Below, piece by piece: positions 1-8,907 of a DNA stretch of 64,000 bases (position 1 is the stretch's first letter; the number at the start of each line of letters is the position of its first letter). The position numbers were made by a program, and so were the translations under genes. Under the pieces are notes generated by a model, which made no database searches, had not been told where the DNA came from, and saw nothing but the letters and a program-made list of their open reading frames with translations. The DNA comes from Pseudaminobacter soli (ex Zhang et al. 2022) (GTDB lineage Bacteria > Pseudomonadota > Alphaproteobacteria > Rhizobiales > Rhizobiaceae), in NCBI RefSeq assembly GCF_014595955.1, contig NZ_JABVCF010000022.1, positions 1 through 64,000 on the forward strand, written 5' to 3'.

Positions 1-354
1 CTGAGGCTTGTGGGGTTTTCGGTCTCGTCAGGAGGCATTCTATCCCCACTCCAGAAAGTCGAATCTGACCAGCGTGACAAGCGCAGCATTCTGACGGCCT
101 CGGTGTCCATCGGGTAGTTCTGCTCTCCCTTGGTCAAGACGCCCACCGTTTCAGGATGCCGAGACCTCATCCGAAATCGCTACCCCGCCTGACTTTCAAG
201 GATTCCTTTGGCCGGAATCCCTGCCGGAGGTGAGGGATTGAATATTCCAGCCGCTCTTGCCGCTTCGGGAACGACTGCTCTGCGCCTCATGCCGGACGTT
301 CGGCCGGGCTTTCCCGAAGCCTAAAGGGGACATTTTCCCTGCTGCGCGTCCACC
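1..354. other. gene-less left edge of the window
   Basis: No convincing coding region is seen. The stretch lies downstream of the TRAP large-permease gene that ends at 355 on the minus strand. It contains one copy of a degenerate repeat (196-241) described separately. Short frames here have no recognisable protein similarity. Confidence 0.5.
196..241. repeat. degenerate intergenic repeat, copy 1 of pair A
   Basis: This block, beginning TCAAGGATTC and ending GGATTGA, matches 29089-29131 over about 45 bases at roughly 80 percent identity by eye. The similarity seems to continue weakly upstream of both copies. It may be a decayed coding remnant or an intergenic repeat; the function is unknown. 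Confidence 0.45.
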
Positions 355-1635
355 TCAGAGCCCCATAAGTCTTGGTAGCCAGAGGACCAGTTCCGGAACG
401 AATGTGATGAGCAGCAGCACCGAGATCATGATGGCGAGGATCGGCAGGCTTTCCTTCACGACCTCGGCCATGGGCACCTTGGCGATCGACTGCGTGATGA
501 GGATGTTGAGCCCCATTGGCGGGTGGATCAGGCCGATCATCAGATTGACTACCACGACCAGGCCGAAATGCACCGGGTCGATACCGAGCGCCATGGCGGA
601 CGGCAGGAAGATCGGCACGATGATGATGGTGGCGGGCGTGGAATCGAGAAACATGCCGGCGATGAGGAGAACGACGTTCACGATCAGCAGAAAGGCCACG
701 GGGGAGAGTTCGGCCGCTGTCAGCCAGGCCATCAGGTCCTTTGGTACGCCATGCACCACCGTGAGGTAGGCGACGAATGAGGACGTTGCGACCACGATGA
801 TGATGTTGGAAGTCTGGAGGCCGGCGTCTAAAAGCAGTGTAGGCACTCCGCGCCAGCGGAACTCGCGGTGGATGACCCAACCCACGAACACGGCATAGAC
901 CACCAGCACGGCGCCGATCTCCGTAACGGTAAAAATTCCGCCGCGAGCTCCGATCACGATCAGGAGTGGCATCGAAAGCGCCCAGACGCTCGCCCTGAAT
1001 TGCCGGCCGATCACGCTCCAGCTTTGCCGGCCTCGACGTGGCAAGTCATGACGGCGGGCGTAAGAGGACACATACAAGCCGAGCGCCAGCGCGATGATGA
1101 GAGCAGGGATGTACCCGCCGATGAAAAGCTTGGTGATCGAAACCTGCGCAATCACTCCATAGATCACGAGCGGAATCGACGGCGGCAGGATCGGACCGAT
1201 CAGTGCCGCTCCCGCAGTCAGGGCCGCAGCGAAGCCTCCGCTGTAGCCCTCCTTGCGCATCTCGGGGATCAGAAGCGCCCCGGTGGCCGACGCGTCGGCC
1301 ACGGAGGAGCCCGAAATCCCCGCGAGGAACACGTTGGTGCCAACATTGACCACGCCGGAACTGCCGCGTTGCCGCCCGAGCAGAGAGGCAAGTAGATCCA
1401 CGATCCGCGTCGTGATCCCGCCCGAGTTCATGATCGAAGCGGCTAGGATGAAGAAGGGAACGGCCAGGAGCGGGAAAGAATCGATTCCGTTTACCATCTT
1501 CTGGGCCAGAACAAAGCCGGGCATATCCCAGATCAGTACGATGGCGACAGAGGCCACCCCGAGCGCCACACCGATGGGCACGGCCAGGAACATCAGGGCA
1601 AACAGGATGGCGGAAAGTACCGCAAGCATCAGCAT
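355..1635 (-). CDS. TRAP transporter large permease (DctM family)
   Basis: The 426-residue protein is the usual length for the large membrane subunit of tripartite ATP-independent periplasmic transporters, which drive uptake of organic acids or related solutes with an ion gradient. It is hydrophobic throughout with about a dozen membrane segments. It carries family signatures such as GISGSSVADASATG near residue 110, LPPSIPLVIYG near 150 and GLIHPPMGLNILI near 365. It is the last gene of a minus-strand run behind the binding protein (2215-3171) and the small permease (1643-2146), only 7 bases after the latter. An AGGTGA ribosome-binding site precedes the ATG. The substrate cannot be read from the sequence. 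Confidence 0.93.
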   Translation of the reverse strand: MLMLAVLSAILFALMFLAVPIGVALGVASVAIVLIWDMPGFVLAQKMVNGIDSFPLLAVPFFILAASIMNSGGITTRIVDLLASLLGRQRGSSGVVNVGTNVFLAGISGSSVADASATGALLIPEMRKEGYSGGFAAALTAGAALIGPILPPSIPLVIYGVIAQVSITKLFIGGYIPALIIALALGLYVSSYARRHDLPRRGRQSWSVIGRQFRASVWALSMPLLIVIGARGGIFTVTEIGAVLVVYAVFVGWVIHREFRWRGVPTLLLDAGLQTSNIIIVVATSSFVAYLTVVHGVPKDLMAWLTAAELSPVAFLLIVNVVLLIAGMFLDSTPATIIIVPIFLPSAMALGIDPVHFGLVVVVNLMIGLIHPPMGLNILITQSIAKVPMAEVVKESLPILAIMISVLLLITFVPELVLWLPRLMGL

Positions 1636-1642
1636 GGAATCG

Positions 1643-2146
1643 TCACCTGATACCGGAAGTTGACGGACGGCGTGAGAAAAGTCGCGTCTTCACCGCGCGT
1701 TCGATGATGAAGAAAAGTCCCGTCGCCGCGAAGGTCGGAAGCGCGGCATAGACCAGGTCATATGCAATCCCAGTCGCTGGTGCCCGCTTGATCGCGACGA
1801 CCTCCAGTAACTTCTCGGAAAAGATCAGGAGCGCAATCAGGAAGGCTGCAATGCAGAGATCGACGAAGATCGACAGCAACCGCCTTGCCGAAGGCGAGAA
1901 TTTGACGCTGAAGAAATCGATGGTGATGAGCTCGTTTCGACTGATCAGCAGCGCCGAACCCGTAAACACCAACCAGATGAAGAGAAATCGTGCGATTTCG
2001 GCCAGTTCCGGTGTGGCAGTGCCGGTGAAGTAGCGCGTGATGACCTGATAGAATACGATCCCAACGATCAGGAAGAGTGCGAGCATCACGATCGTGGCAA
2101 GGACCACGCGCAGGGCAGAGCCGACTGAAAAAAGGGCTTTGGCCAT
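1643..2146 (-). CDS. TRAP transporter small permease (DctQ family)
   Basis: This 167-residue protein has four predicted membrane helices and the DctQ-type motif around residues 45-75 (ELARFLFIWLVFTGSALL, then a charged turn). In TRAP systems the small subunit partners the large permease in the inner membrane. It sits between the binding-protein gene (68 bases upstream) and the large-permease gene (7 bases downstream), so the three genes are almost certainly co-transcribed. Sequence conservation of this family is low, so the assignment rests on size, topology and position together. Confidence 0.9.
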   Translation of the reverse strand: MAKALFSVGSALRVVLATIVMLALFLIVGIVFYQVITRYFTGTATPELAEIARFLFIWLVFTGSALLISRNELITIDFFSVKFSPSARRLLSIFVDLCIAAFLIALLIFSEKLLEVVAIKRAPATGIAYDLVYAALPTFAATGLFFIIERAVKTRLFSRRPSTSGIR

Positions 2147-2214
2147 AAATCACTCTGGATACGGGAAGTCCTCCGCCGCGGGGCCGTGTGCGTGTGCGGC
2201 GGAGGAAGAAGGGG

Positions 2215-3171
2215 CTACTTGACGGAACGGACGCTGTCGATCACCGGCTTGAGCTCCGGATCGTAGCTGGCATCGGCGGCCTTGGCGATAAAGGGAGCCA
2301 GGTCGGGACGGTGGACTGTGACGCCTTCAGCCACAAGCTCGTCCAGCAGGGCTGACTGGGAATCGTCGGTATAGGTACGATACCAGTCGGCGCTGTCGGC
2401 CGCCGCCTTTTCCATGGCGGAGCGGGTTGCTTCGTCAAGTCCTGCGAACCAGTCGGCGTTGCACATGAAACCCATCGTCTCGGCCATGTGGTTGGTCAGC
2501 ACCAGATGCTTGACCACTTCGTGGAAGCGCTTGTCCTTGATCGCGGTCAGGGGCTGTTCGACGCCGTCGACGACGTTGCTCTGTAGCGCCGAATAGACTT
2601 CTTCGAACGCAACCGTCGCCGGGTTTGCTCCCAGGGCGCGGATCGATTCGATATAGGCAGGGATACCCGGGGCGCGAAGCTTCACGCCTGCCAAATCCTC
2701 GACCTTTTCGACTGGACGGTTGACCAGGACCTGACGGAAGCCGTGGAAAGCTGGACCGATTACCCGGAAGCCTGCCTCGCTGGCGATGGAATCGAGGATC
2801 TCCTGACCCACCTCGCTGCGCCAGATGCGGAAGAAGTGGTCGACGTCATGATAGACGTAGGCGACGCCCTCGATGTTGGCGGCCGGATGAAATGAGCCCA
2901 GCACACCTACGCTTTCATACATGCACTCCAGCACGCCGCCCTTCACCTGCTCGACCATCTCGTCGACGGTGCCCAAATGCGAATTGGGAAAGAGTTCGAT
3001 CGAGATGCCGCTGCCGAGTGCGGTTTCCAGCTTCTCCTTAAATACTTTCATAGCCTGGGTGTCCGGGCTGGAGTCCGAGCCCGCGCCGCCGATGCGCAGA
3101 GAGACTTCGGCCTGGGCTGCCGAGGCAACCGTGACAGCCGCCAGCGCGGCTGCAATCCAAGTTTTCTTCAT
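2215..3171 (-). CDS. TRAP transporter substrate-binding protein (DctP family)
   Basis: The 318-residue protein starts with a clear Sec signal peptide (MKKTWIAAALAAVTVASAAQA) and so should be periplasmic. The body shows DctP features: a FPNSHLG segment near residue 62, GVKLRAPG near 163 with the Arg that usually contacts the substrate carboxylate, and EEVYSALQSNVVDGVE near 190. It would capture an organic acid-like solute and hand it to the DctQ/DctM permease encoded downstream. The aminotransferase gene lies 84 bases upstream on the same strand, suggesting that the imported compound may be an amino acid or amino-acid-derived acid; that link is inference. Confidence 0.94.
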   Translation of the reverse strand: MKKTWIAAALAAVTVASAAQAEVSLRIGGAGSDSSPDTQAMKVFKEKLETALGSGISIELFPNSHLGTVDEMVEQVKGGVLECMYESVGVLGSFHPAANIEGVAYVYHDVDHFFRIWRSEVGQEILDSIASEAGFRVIGPAFHGFRQVLVNRPVEKVEDLAGVKLRAPGIPAYIESIRALGANPATVAFEEVYSALQSNVVDGVEQPLTAIKDKRFHEVVKHLVLTNHMAETMGFMCNADWFAGLDEATRSAMEKAAADSADWYRTYTDDSQSALLDELVAEGVTVHRPDLAPFIAKAADASYDPELKPVIDSVRSVK

Positions 3172-3255
3172 TGTGTAGCTCCGTGAATTGAAAGGCCGTC
3201 CTGCGCACCCGGCCCAGTTCGGCAGAGGCTGTCATGATCGTGAGTGAAGCAGCAC

Positions 3256-4602
3256 CTAGCCGCGGTGCAATCCAGCCTCCTCCTCGGACAGAAGGGTGAG
3301 AACATCATCGAGAGCATCGACGATCACGTCGATCTCCGCCTCGCTGACGATGTAAGGGGGCGTGATCTGGATGTGATCGCCGCCTCGCCCGAAATTGGCC
3401 CCCGGGACGCCGCCGCCCACGATCACGCCCCGATCGCGCATCATGGCCACCAGGCGGCCGGTGAAATTGCGCTCCGGCGCGAAGGGTTCGCGGCTGCCAC
3501 GATCTGCCACGAACTCGACTCCGGCATAAAGACCGCGACCACGTACGTCGCCGATCAATGCATGGCGCTGCTGAAGATCGTTCAGCCGGCCATGCAGATA
3601 AGCACCCATCACGCCCGGTCGGGAGAAAAGATCCTCGCGCTGCATAATGTCGAAGACCTGCTGGCCGACGAAGCACGAAAGGGCATGTCCGCTGTAAGTG
3701 AAGCCGTGAACAAAGCGCTTGCGGCCCTCGCGGAAAACGGAGGTGACCTTCTCGTTGACCAGAACCGCGCCAAGTGGCGCGTAGCCGGAGCCGATCGCCT
3801 TGCCGCAGGTGATCATGTCCGGCAGCACGCCCCAATCGTCGATGGCGAAGGGTCGTCCAGTGCGGCCATAGCCCATCAGCACCTCGTCGGCGATGAAAAG
3901 GATGCCGTAGCGGTCGCATATCTCGCGGACGCGGCGGTAGTACTCGGGCTTGGGCACAAGGCCGGAGGCAGTGGTACCGACGATGGTTTCTGCAAAGAAG
4001 CACGAAATCGTCTCGGGACCTGCAAGCAGGATCGTGCGTTCGAGTTCGTCCACGCAATCCATTGTGCACCCCCCGCTGTCGCGGCAATAGGAGCAACGGT
4101 ATTCATACGGCGGTGCCACGTGGAGGACAGGCAGCAGGTACGGGTCGTACGGCGCGCGCCAACTGGTTCGTCCGGAAAGAGAAAGCGTGGCGATCGTGAC
4201 CCCATGATAGCTTTGCCAGCGTGCGAGCATCCTGTGCCGCTGAGGCTGGCCTCGTTCGACGTGATACTGGCGGGCGAGCTTCAGCGCGGTCTCGTTCGCC
4301 TCCGAGCCCCCTGACACGAAATAGACGGCCGACATACCCTCGGGAGCCACCGAAAGAATTGAACGGCCTAGGCTCTCCTGCCAGGGATGGTTGAAGGAGG
4401 CGGTGTAGACATAGCTGACCTTCGAGCCCTGCGACGCGAGTGCGTCATAGATTTCGGTTCGGCCATGTCCAATGCCGATGACACCGGCACTGCCCATACC
4501 GTCCAGATAGGCGCGTCCGTCCGCGCCATGAATGTAGACTCCCGACGCGTGATCGACCATCGGCAACTCGGCCGCATAATCACGCGCAAACACCGAACTC
4601 AT
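3256..4602 (-). CDS. class III pyridoxal-phosphate aminotransferase
   Basis: The 448-residue protein is a fold-type I, class III (omega-type) transaminase. The PLP-lysine segment reads MITCGKAIGSGYAPLGA, preceded by the Asp-containing LFIADEVLMGYGRTG that contacts the cofactor ring. Conserved features include SGGSEANETALKLARQYH near residue 98 and the C-terminal GVIVGGG and HIQITPPYIV region. An unusual cysteine-rich insert (CSYC, then GCTMDC) lies near residues 169-181 in the middle of the fold. The gene is divergent from the GntR regulator at 4744 and upstream of the TRAP operon, so it probably acts on what the transporter brings in. The specific amino donor cannot be deduced. Confidence 0.9.
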   Translation of the reverse strand: MSSVFARDYAAELPMVDHASGVYIHGADGRAYLDGMGSAGVIGIGHGRTEIYDALASQGSKVSYVYTASFNHPWQESLGRSILSVAPEGMSAVYFVSGGSEANETALKLARQYHVERGQPQRHRMLARWQSYHGVTIATLSLSGRTSWRAPYDPYLLPVLHVAPPYEYRCSYCRDSGGCTMDCVDELERTILLAGPETISCFFAETIVGTTASGLVPKPEYYRRVREICDRYGILFIADEVLMGYGRTGRPFAIDDWGVLPDMITCGKAIGSGYAPLGAVLVNEKVTSVFREGRKRFVHGFTYSGHALSCFVGQQVFDIMQREDLFSRPGVMGAYLHGRLNDLQQRHALIGDVRGRGLYAGVEFVADRGSREPFAPERNFTGRLVAMMRDRGVIVGGGVPGANFGRGGDHIQITPPYIVSEAEIDVIVDALDDVLTLLSEEEAGLHRG

Positions 4603-4743
4603 TCAGTACTACCCCTCCGAGGCCTCCCGTCGCGGAGGCTGACTGTACGCAACTAACGATTATTGATAATTGATGCAATCGTGTCTCGTCAGTATCAACA
4701 TCGACGCTCTGCCGCGCCGGCGGGTTTAAAGTGGGAACCTTGA

Positions 4744-5472
4744 ATGACTGTGCTGCGTCACGCGTCCCGTGAAAGCATGCATCCCAACCTGGAGGTTGAG
4801 ATCGCACGCGATCTGCAGGCCGACATTCTCGACGGCATCTGGAAACCTGGCGACCGTCTGGTCGAATTGGACCTCGCCGAACGTTACAAGGTCAGCCAGG
4901 GCACGGTACGCGCCGCGCTAAAGTATCTTCAGGCTAATGGGCTCGTCCAGCATCGCCCCCGCCGCGGCAACTTCGTCATCGACGTCACAAAGGAAGACAT
5001 CAACGAAATCTCGGTCTTGCGGGATACGCTGGAGTCACTTGGTGCAAGGCTTGCCGCTCAGGCGATCGATGATGCCGGCCGGACAGCGCTGATTGCAGTT
5101 TTCGAGGACATGCGCAGGGCTGCAAAATCAGGCCGTCGCAAACGGTTGGTGGAGCTTGACCTTGCGTTCCACCGGACCGTGATCGAAATTTCCGGAAACC
5201 GGCGGCTGCGGGAAATTTACAGGCAGTTGGAAAGCCAGGCGTTGCTCTTCCTGCGCATGGCGGATGCCTTCTACCCTGAAGCGGAAGAGATAATCGACCT
5301 GCATGTGCCTCTGCTGGAGGCAATCTGCCGGGGCGACGCCGAGACGGCGTTTGCGCTGGCACAGCGACATTCCGACCTGGATGCCGTTCGGATCGCACAC
5401 AGCAAGTCCGCGGGGGCCGATCAGGAAGCCGACGGGCCACGCTTACCTGCGCGACAGCCAAGGCGCGTTTGA
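4744..5472 (+). CDS. GntR family transcriptional regulator, FCD domain
   Basis: The 242-residue protein has an N-terminal winged helix (residues about 18-80, with GDRLVELDLAERYKVSQGTV as helix-turn-helix) and an all-helical FCD ligand domain (about 90-220) with the typical Asp and His residues (ELDLAFHRTVIEISGN, then DLHVPLLEAI). Such proteins usually bind metabolites and repress divergent catabolic genes. It faces away from the aminotransferase-TRAP operon across 141 bases. That gap contains an AT-rich dyad at 4662-4679 (ATTG, ten bases, CAAT) that could be an operator, though this is weak evidence. Control of the neighbouring operon is inferred from the arrangement. Confidence 0.9.
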   Translation: MTVLRHASRESMHPNLEVEIARDLQADILDGIWKPGDRLVELDLAERYKVSQGTVRAALKYLQANGLVQHRPRRGNFVIDVTKEDINEISVLRDTLESLGARLAAQAIDDAGRTALIAVFEDMRRAAKSGRRKRLVELDLAFHRTVIEISGNRRLREIYRQLESQALLFLRMADAFYPEAEEIIDLHVPLLEAICRGDAETAFALAQRHSDLDAVRIAHSKSAGADQEADGPRLPARQPRRV

Positions 5473-5800
5473 AGCGACCGATCCTTCGCAGGTGCCATGC
5501 GGACTCATCCGCCAAGACAGTGCCTCAACTCGGAAGCTGCCCGACAGCAAACGGCCTGTTTCAACCCGTCCGGCAGCTTTGCGCCCCAAGTCGGTCGTTG
5601 GACGCGCCATTGCCATTGCCCAAGAGCAGACATCGCCTATGGCCAAGCTGTAGGTCGAGGTCGTGCCAGAAGCGGCCGTCGCGACGCGTATCGTTGAATG
5701 ACCGAGTTGGCAGCAGGGCAGGCGCTTCCCGAGGCGCCTGCTTGCAACGCAAGTCGTGTCCGGCCGTTATGGCGCAGGCCAATTGGCGACAAAAAGGTCC
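5473..5800. other. intergenic stretch without a gene
   Basis: The 328 bases between the GntR regulator and the antiporter show no plausible gene. They contain one copy of a repeat (5628-5661) that recurs at 28987-29020. Confidence 0.5.
5628..5661. repeat. dispersed intergenic repeat, copy 1 of pair B
   Basis: These 34 bases, containing GGCCAAGCTGTAGGTCGAGG, match 28987-29020 with a single mismatch. Both copies lie between genes. The function is unknown; intergenic repeats are common in rhizobial genomes. Confidence 0.7.
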
Positions 5801-8134
5801 ATGAGCTGTTCTTTTCGGCAAGGGCGGCATCGGCGCGGCACGGCAATTGCGGTTGCGGCGTCGGCAATCCTCTGCACGGCATTGGCCTGGCCCGCCGAAG
5901 CCAAGGCCGGCGGCTCGAGCGAAGGCATCTTCATTGCCCAACTGGTCTGCCTGCTGCTGGCCGGACGCGGGCTCGGCGAGCTTTTCGAACGCCTGGGCCA
6001 ACCTGCGGTCATGGGGCAGTTGATCGCCGGTATCCTGCTCGGTCCCTCGCTGTTCGGCTGGCTTTCGCCCGCAGCACAGCACGCACTTTTTCCGGCCGAC
6101 CCGGCCCAGAAGAGCATGATCGATGCGGTGTCCCAGCTCGGAATCCTGCTTCTTTTGTTGCTGACCGGCATGGAAACCGACCTCAAGCTAGTGCGCAAGA
6201 TAGGCGCCGCCTGCTTTGCCATCTCCGCATCCGGCGTGCTGCTGCCCTTCGTGCTGGGCTATGCCACGGCGCAGTTCCTGCCGGAACCGCTCCTGCCCGC
6301 GCAGGGGCAGCGCTTGGTGGCGGGCCTGTTCCTCGGCACGGCGCTGTCGATCTCGTCGGTCAAGATCGTGGCCATGGTGGTGCGCGAAATGGGCTTCATG
6401 CGCCGCAACCTCGGGCAGGTGATCGTCTCCTCGGCGATCATCGAGGACACAATCGGCTGGGTCATCATCGCCATCACTCTGGGCATCGCCAGCCAGGGCC
6501 GGCTGGAGACGGCGCATCTAGCCGGAATCGTGCTGGGCGTTGCCGCCTTCATGCTGTTCAGCCTGACGCTCGGCCGGCGCATCGTGTTCACGCTGATCCG
6601 CTGGACGAACGACACCTTCCGCAGCGAATTCGCCGTCATCACGGTCATCCTCGTCGTGATGGGCGTGATGGCGCTGATCACCGACCTCATCGGCGTGCAC
6701 ACTGTGCTGGGCGCCTTCGTGGCCGGCATATTGGTTGGGGAATCTCCCATCCTGTCGGACCATATAGAAGGGCAGTTGCGCGGCATCATCACGGCGTTGT
6801 TCATGCCGGTGTTCTTCGGCATGGCGGGCCTGTCGGCCGACCTTACCGTGCTGGCCGATCCGACCCTGGCGCTGCTCACACTCGGGCTCGTCCTCATCGC
6901 CAGCTTGGGCAAGTTCGGTGGCGCCTTTCTCGGCGGCAGGTTGGCCGGCCTGTCGCAACGCGAGGCGGTCGCCATCGGCTGCGGCATGAATGCGCGCGGC
7001 TCTACCGAAGTGATCGTCGCCACCATCGGCCTTTCGATGGGCGTGCTTTCGCACACGCTCTACACGATGATCCTGACCATGGCCGTCATCACCACGCTGG
7101 CGATGCCGCCGACCCTGCGCTGGGCGCTCGGCCGTCTGCCGATGAGGAGCGCGGAGAAGGAGCGCCTGGAGCGCGAGGAGATCGACCAGCGCGGCTTCGT
7201 AGCGAGGCTGCAGCGGCTGCTGGTGGTGGTCGACGACAGCGCCACCGGGAAATTCGCCTCCTACCTGGCCGGCCTGATCGGCGGCGGCATGCCGACCACG
7301 GTGATGCATGCCGGCGACGGGCGCAAGGAGGAGGAGAACGGCGGCACCGGGCAGCATCTGGACGAGGTCAAGCGCGGTGCCAAGGCCAGCGCCGAGGCGG
7401 TGGAGGAGAAGGAGGATGCGCGGGTCGAGCAGGTGCACCCCACCGCGCGCCAGGAGGTCGCGGTCTCCGGAAAAACGGTCGCGGCGGAAGCCCGCAAGGG
7501 GTATGACCTTCTCATCCTGGGACTGGCGCGTTCGCTCACGCCCCAGACAGGGTTCACCAAAAGGCTCAGCGACATCGCGAGCGGCTTCGACGGCCCGCTC
7601 TGCCTCGTGCTCAAGGCAGCGCGCAGCGGCATCCCCAGGCTGGGGCCCAGCTCAGTCATCCTGACGCCGGTCAATGGCACAGAGATCGCCCGCCGGGGGG
7701 CGGAACTTGCACTGGTCATTGCCAGGACCGAAGGCGCGCGGGTGAAGGTGCTCTACGTGTCGCGCAGCGCCGGAAGGGGCCGCGCCGAGACGATTTCGCA
7801 TCGCCGCGAGGAAGCGCTGTTGAAGGACATCGTGCAGCTTGCGGAGCGCTACGGCGCGGCGATCGAAACCTCCGTGCAGGCCAGGCGTGCGCCGGCCGAG
7901 GCGATCATCCGGCAGGCCGCGCGCAATGTGTCGATGATAGTCATGGGCGTGGCGCGGCGACCGGGCGACGAATTGATGTTCGGCGAAACTGCGACGAGTG
8001 TGCTGGCGAAGGCCAGCGGCCCGGTCATCCTCCTGTCGGATGAACTGATCCGCCGCAGCGAAGCCGAGCAGGAAGCGAGGCGCGCCCGCGAGGCCGGCGA
8101 GGAAAGGCCGGCCCCAGAACCTACAGAACATTGA
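5801..8134 (+). CDS. CPA2-type cation/proton antiporter with C-terminal universal stress domains
   Basis: The start was placed at 5801 because it gives a signal-like N-terminus; an in-frame ATG also exists at 5756. The 777-residue protein has a 12-13 helix Na+/H+ exchanger domain (residues about 45-440) of the KefB/GerN type, with GQLIAGILLGPSLFGW, LLLLLTGMETDL and VLGAFVAGILVGES. The C-terminal third is cytoplasmic. It ends with a UspA-like domain carrying the nucleotide-binding signature GVARRPGDELMFGETATSVL; a more degenerate Usp domain appears to precede it. The likely role is cation or proton homeostasis at the inner membrane, with nucleotide control through Usp domains. The transported ion is not evident. 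It stands alone, 260 bases before the CopG gene. Confidence 0.88.
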   Translation: MSCSFRQGRHRRGTAIAVAASAILCTALAWPAEAKAGGSSEGIFIAQLVCLLLAGRGLGELFERLGQPAVMGQLIAGILLGPSLFGWLSPAAQHALFPADPAQKSMIDAVSQLGILLLLLLTGMETDLKLVRKIGAACFAISASGVLLPFVLGYATAQFLPEPLLPAQGQRLVAGLFLGTALSISSVKIVAMVVREMGFMRRNLGQVIVSSAIIEDTIGWVIIAITLGIASQGRLETAHLAGIVLGVAAFMLFSLTLGRRIVFTLIRWTNDTFRSEFAVITVILVVMGVMALITDLIGVHTVLGAFVAGILVGESPILSDHIEGQLRGIITALFMPVFFGMAGLSADLTVLADPTLALLTLGLVLIASLGKFGGAFLGGRLAGLSQREAVAIGCGMNARGSTEVIVATIGLSMGVLSHTLYTMILTMAVITTLAMPPTLRWALGRLPMRSAEKERLEREEIDQRGFVARLQRLLVVVDDSATGKFASYLAGLIGGGMPTTVMHAGDGRKEEENGGTGQHLDEVKRGAKASAEAVEEKEDARVEQVHPTARQEVAVSGKTVAAEARKGYDLLILGLARSLTPQTGFTKRLSDIASGFDGPLCLVLKAARSGIPRLGPSSVILTPVNGTEIARRGAELALVIARTEGARVKVLYVSRSAGRGRAETISHRREEALLKDIVQLAERYGAAIETSVQARRAPAEAIIRQAARNVSMIVMGVARRPGDELMFGETATSVLAKASGPVILLSDELIRRSEAEQEARRAREAGEERPAPEPTEH

Positions 8135-8381
8135 CCGGCTGCCCTGGTCTGGCTGAGCCTCGGACTTCAGAGTCCGGATCGAGAGCGTGGATCGAAGCCT
8201 CGACGTGAATGCCGTTCCCGGAGTCCTGCACCCGCACGCACAAATCGTGAGCAGCTACGCAGCGCAACCTGGGCGACGCGCGGGACTTCCGTTCACGCCT
8301 GCGTAGATCATTTCCTTCGGGAGCCTTGAGCATCTCAATAGTGTGTCGGCCCCTTGAACTCCTCATCTTACCATCTATCTA

Positions 8382-8397
8382 CCATCCATATGGATGG
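8382..8397. promoter_or_regulatory. perfect palindrome at the CopG gene start, candidate operator
   Basis: The sequence CCATCCATATGGATGG is a perfect 16-base palindrome, preceded by a related CCATCTAT half. It covers the upstream ATG at 8394 and lies 11 bases before the ATG at 8409. Ribbon-helix-helix repressors commonly bind short palindromes at their own promoter, so autoregulation is likely. It is inferred from the pattern only. Confidence 0.45.
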
Positions 8398-8828
8398 AGA
8401 AAACCGCGATGGCCCGAGACATCGTCCAGCTTCGACCAAAGCCCGCGGACAGCGAAAAGATCACGATCAACCTTGGTTATGTCGACCTCGGACGCATCGA
8501 TCTGATGGTTGAGGACGGCTTCTATTCAAACCGCACCGACTTCATCCGCACGGCAATCCGCAACCAGTTGGAACGGCATAGCGACACGATGAAGAACTCC
8601 GTGTCGCGCAAGGGGCTGGATCTTGGCCTGCGCCATTACTCCCGCAGCGAACTGGAGGCCGTCGCGGCGGCCGGAGAGCCTTTGCACATCCAGGTCCTTG
8701 GCTTGGTCACCATCGCGCAGGACGTCTCGCCCGACCTGGCCCGCGCCGCAATCGGCTCGGTTCAGGTGCTCGGTGCCCTGCATGCCAGTCCTTCCGTGAA
8801 GTCGGCGCTGAGAGACCGCATGGTCTGA
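8394..8828 (+). CDS. CopG/ribbon-helix-helix transcriptional regulator
   Basis: The 144-residue protein begins with a ribbon-helix-helix fold: a strand (KITINLGYVDLGRIDLMV) followed by two helices (YSNRTDFIRTAIRNQLERH). This is how CopG/NikR-type repressors dimerise and bind DNA. The rest looks like a ligand- or oligomerisation-type extension. Two starts are possible: 8394, inside a palindrome, or 8409, which has a better-placed GGAGA ribosome-binding sequence. It is followed after 79 bases by a PHB depolymerase-like esterase; the pairing is familiar in rhizobia and suggests that the regulator controls the esterase. Confidence 0.85.
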   Translation: MEKTAMARDIVQLRPKPADSEKITINLGYVDLGRIDLMVEDGFYSNRTDFIRTAIRNQLERHSDTMKNSVSRKGLDLGLRHYSRSELEAVAAAGEPLHIQVLGLVTIAQDVSPDLARAAIGSVQVLGALHASPSVKSALRDRMV

Positions 8829-8907
8829 CCCGTCTCATCCCCAAGAGCATCGTGCGACAGCCGCTCGGCGGCTCCGTGTGCTCTTTCCTGAACCAAAGGA
8901 TCACAAA

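Noticed and set aside
4662-4679. AT-rich dyad between the aminotransferase and GntR genes as a firm operator
   Set aside because: Only four outer bases pair on each side, so it is too weak to list as a feature; it is mentioned only as context.
5698-7506. 602-codon plus-strand frame inside the antiporter gene
   Set aside because: It overlaps the antiporter in another frame, is rich in Arg, Ala and Gly with no domain pattern, and the antiporter frame shows clear family motifs.
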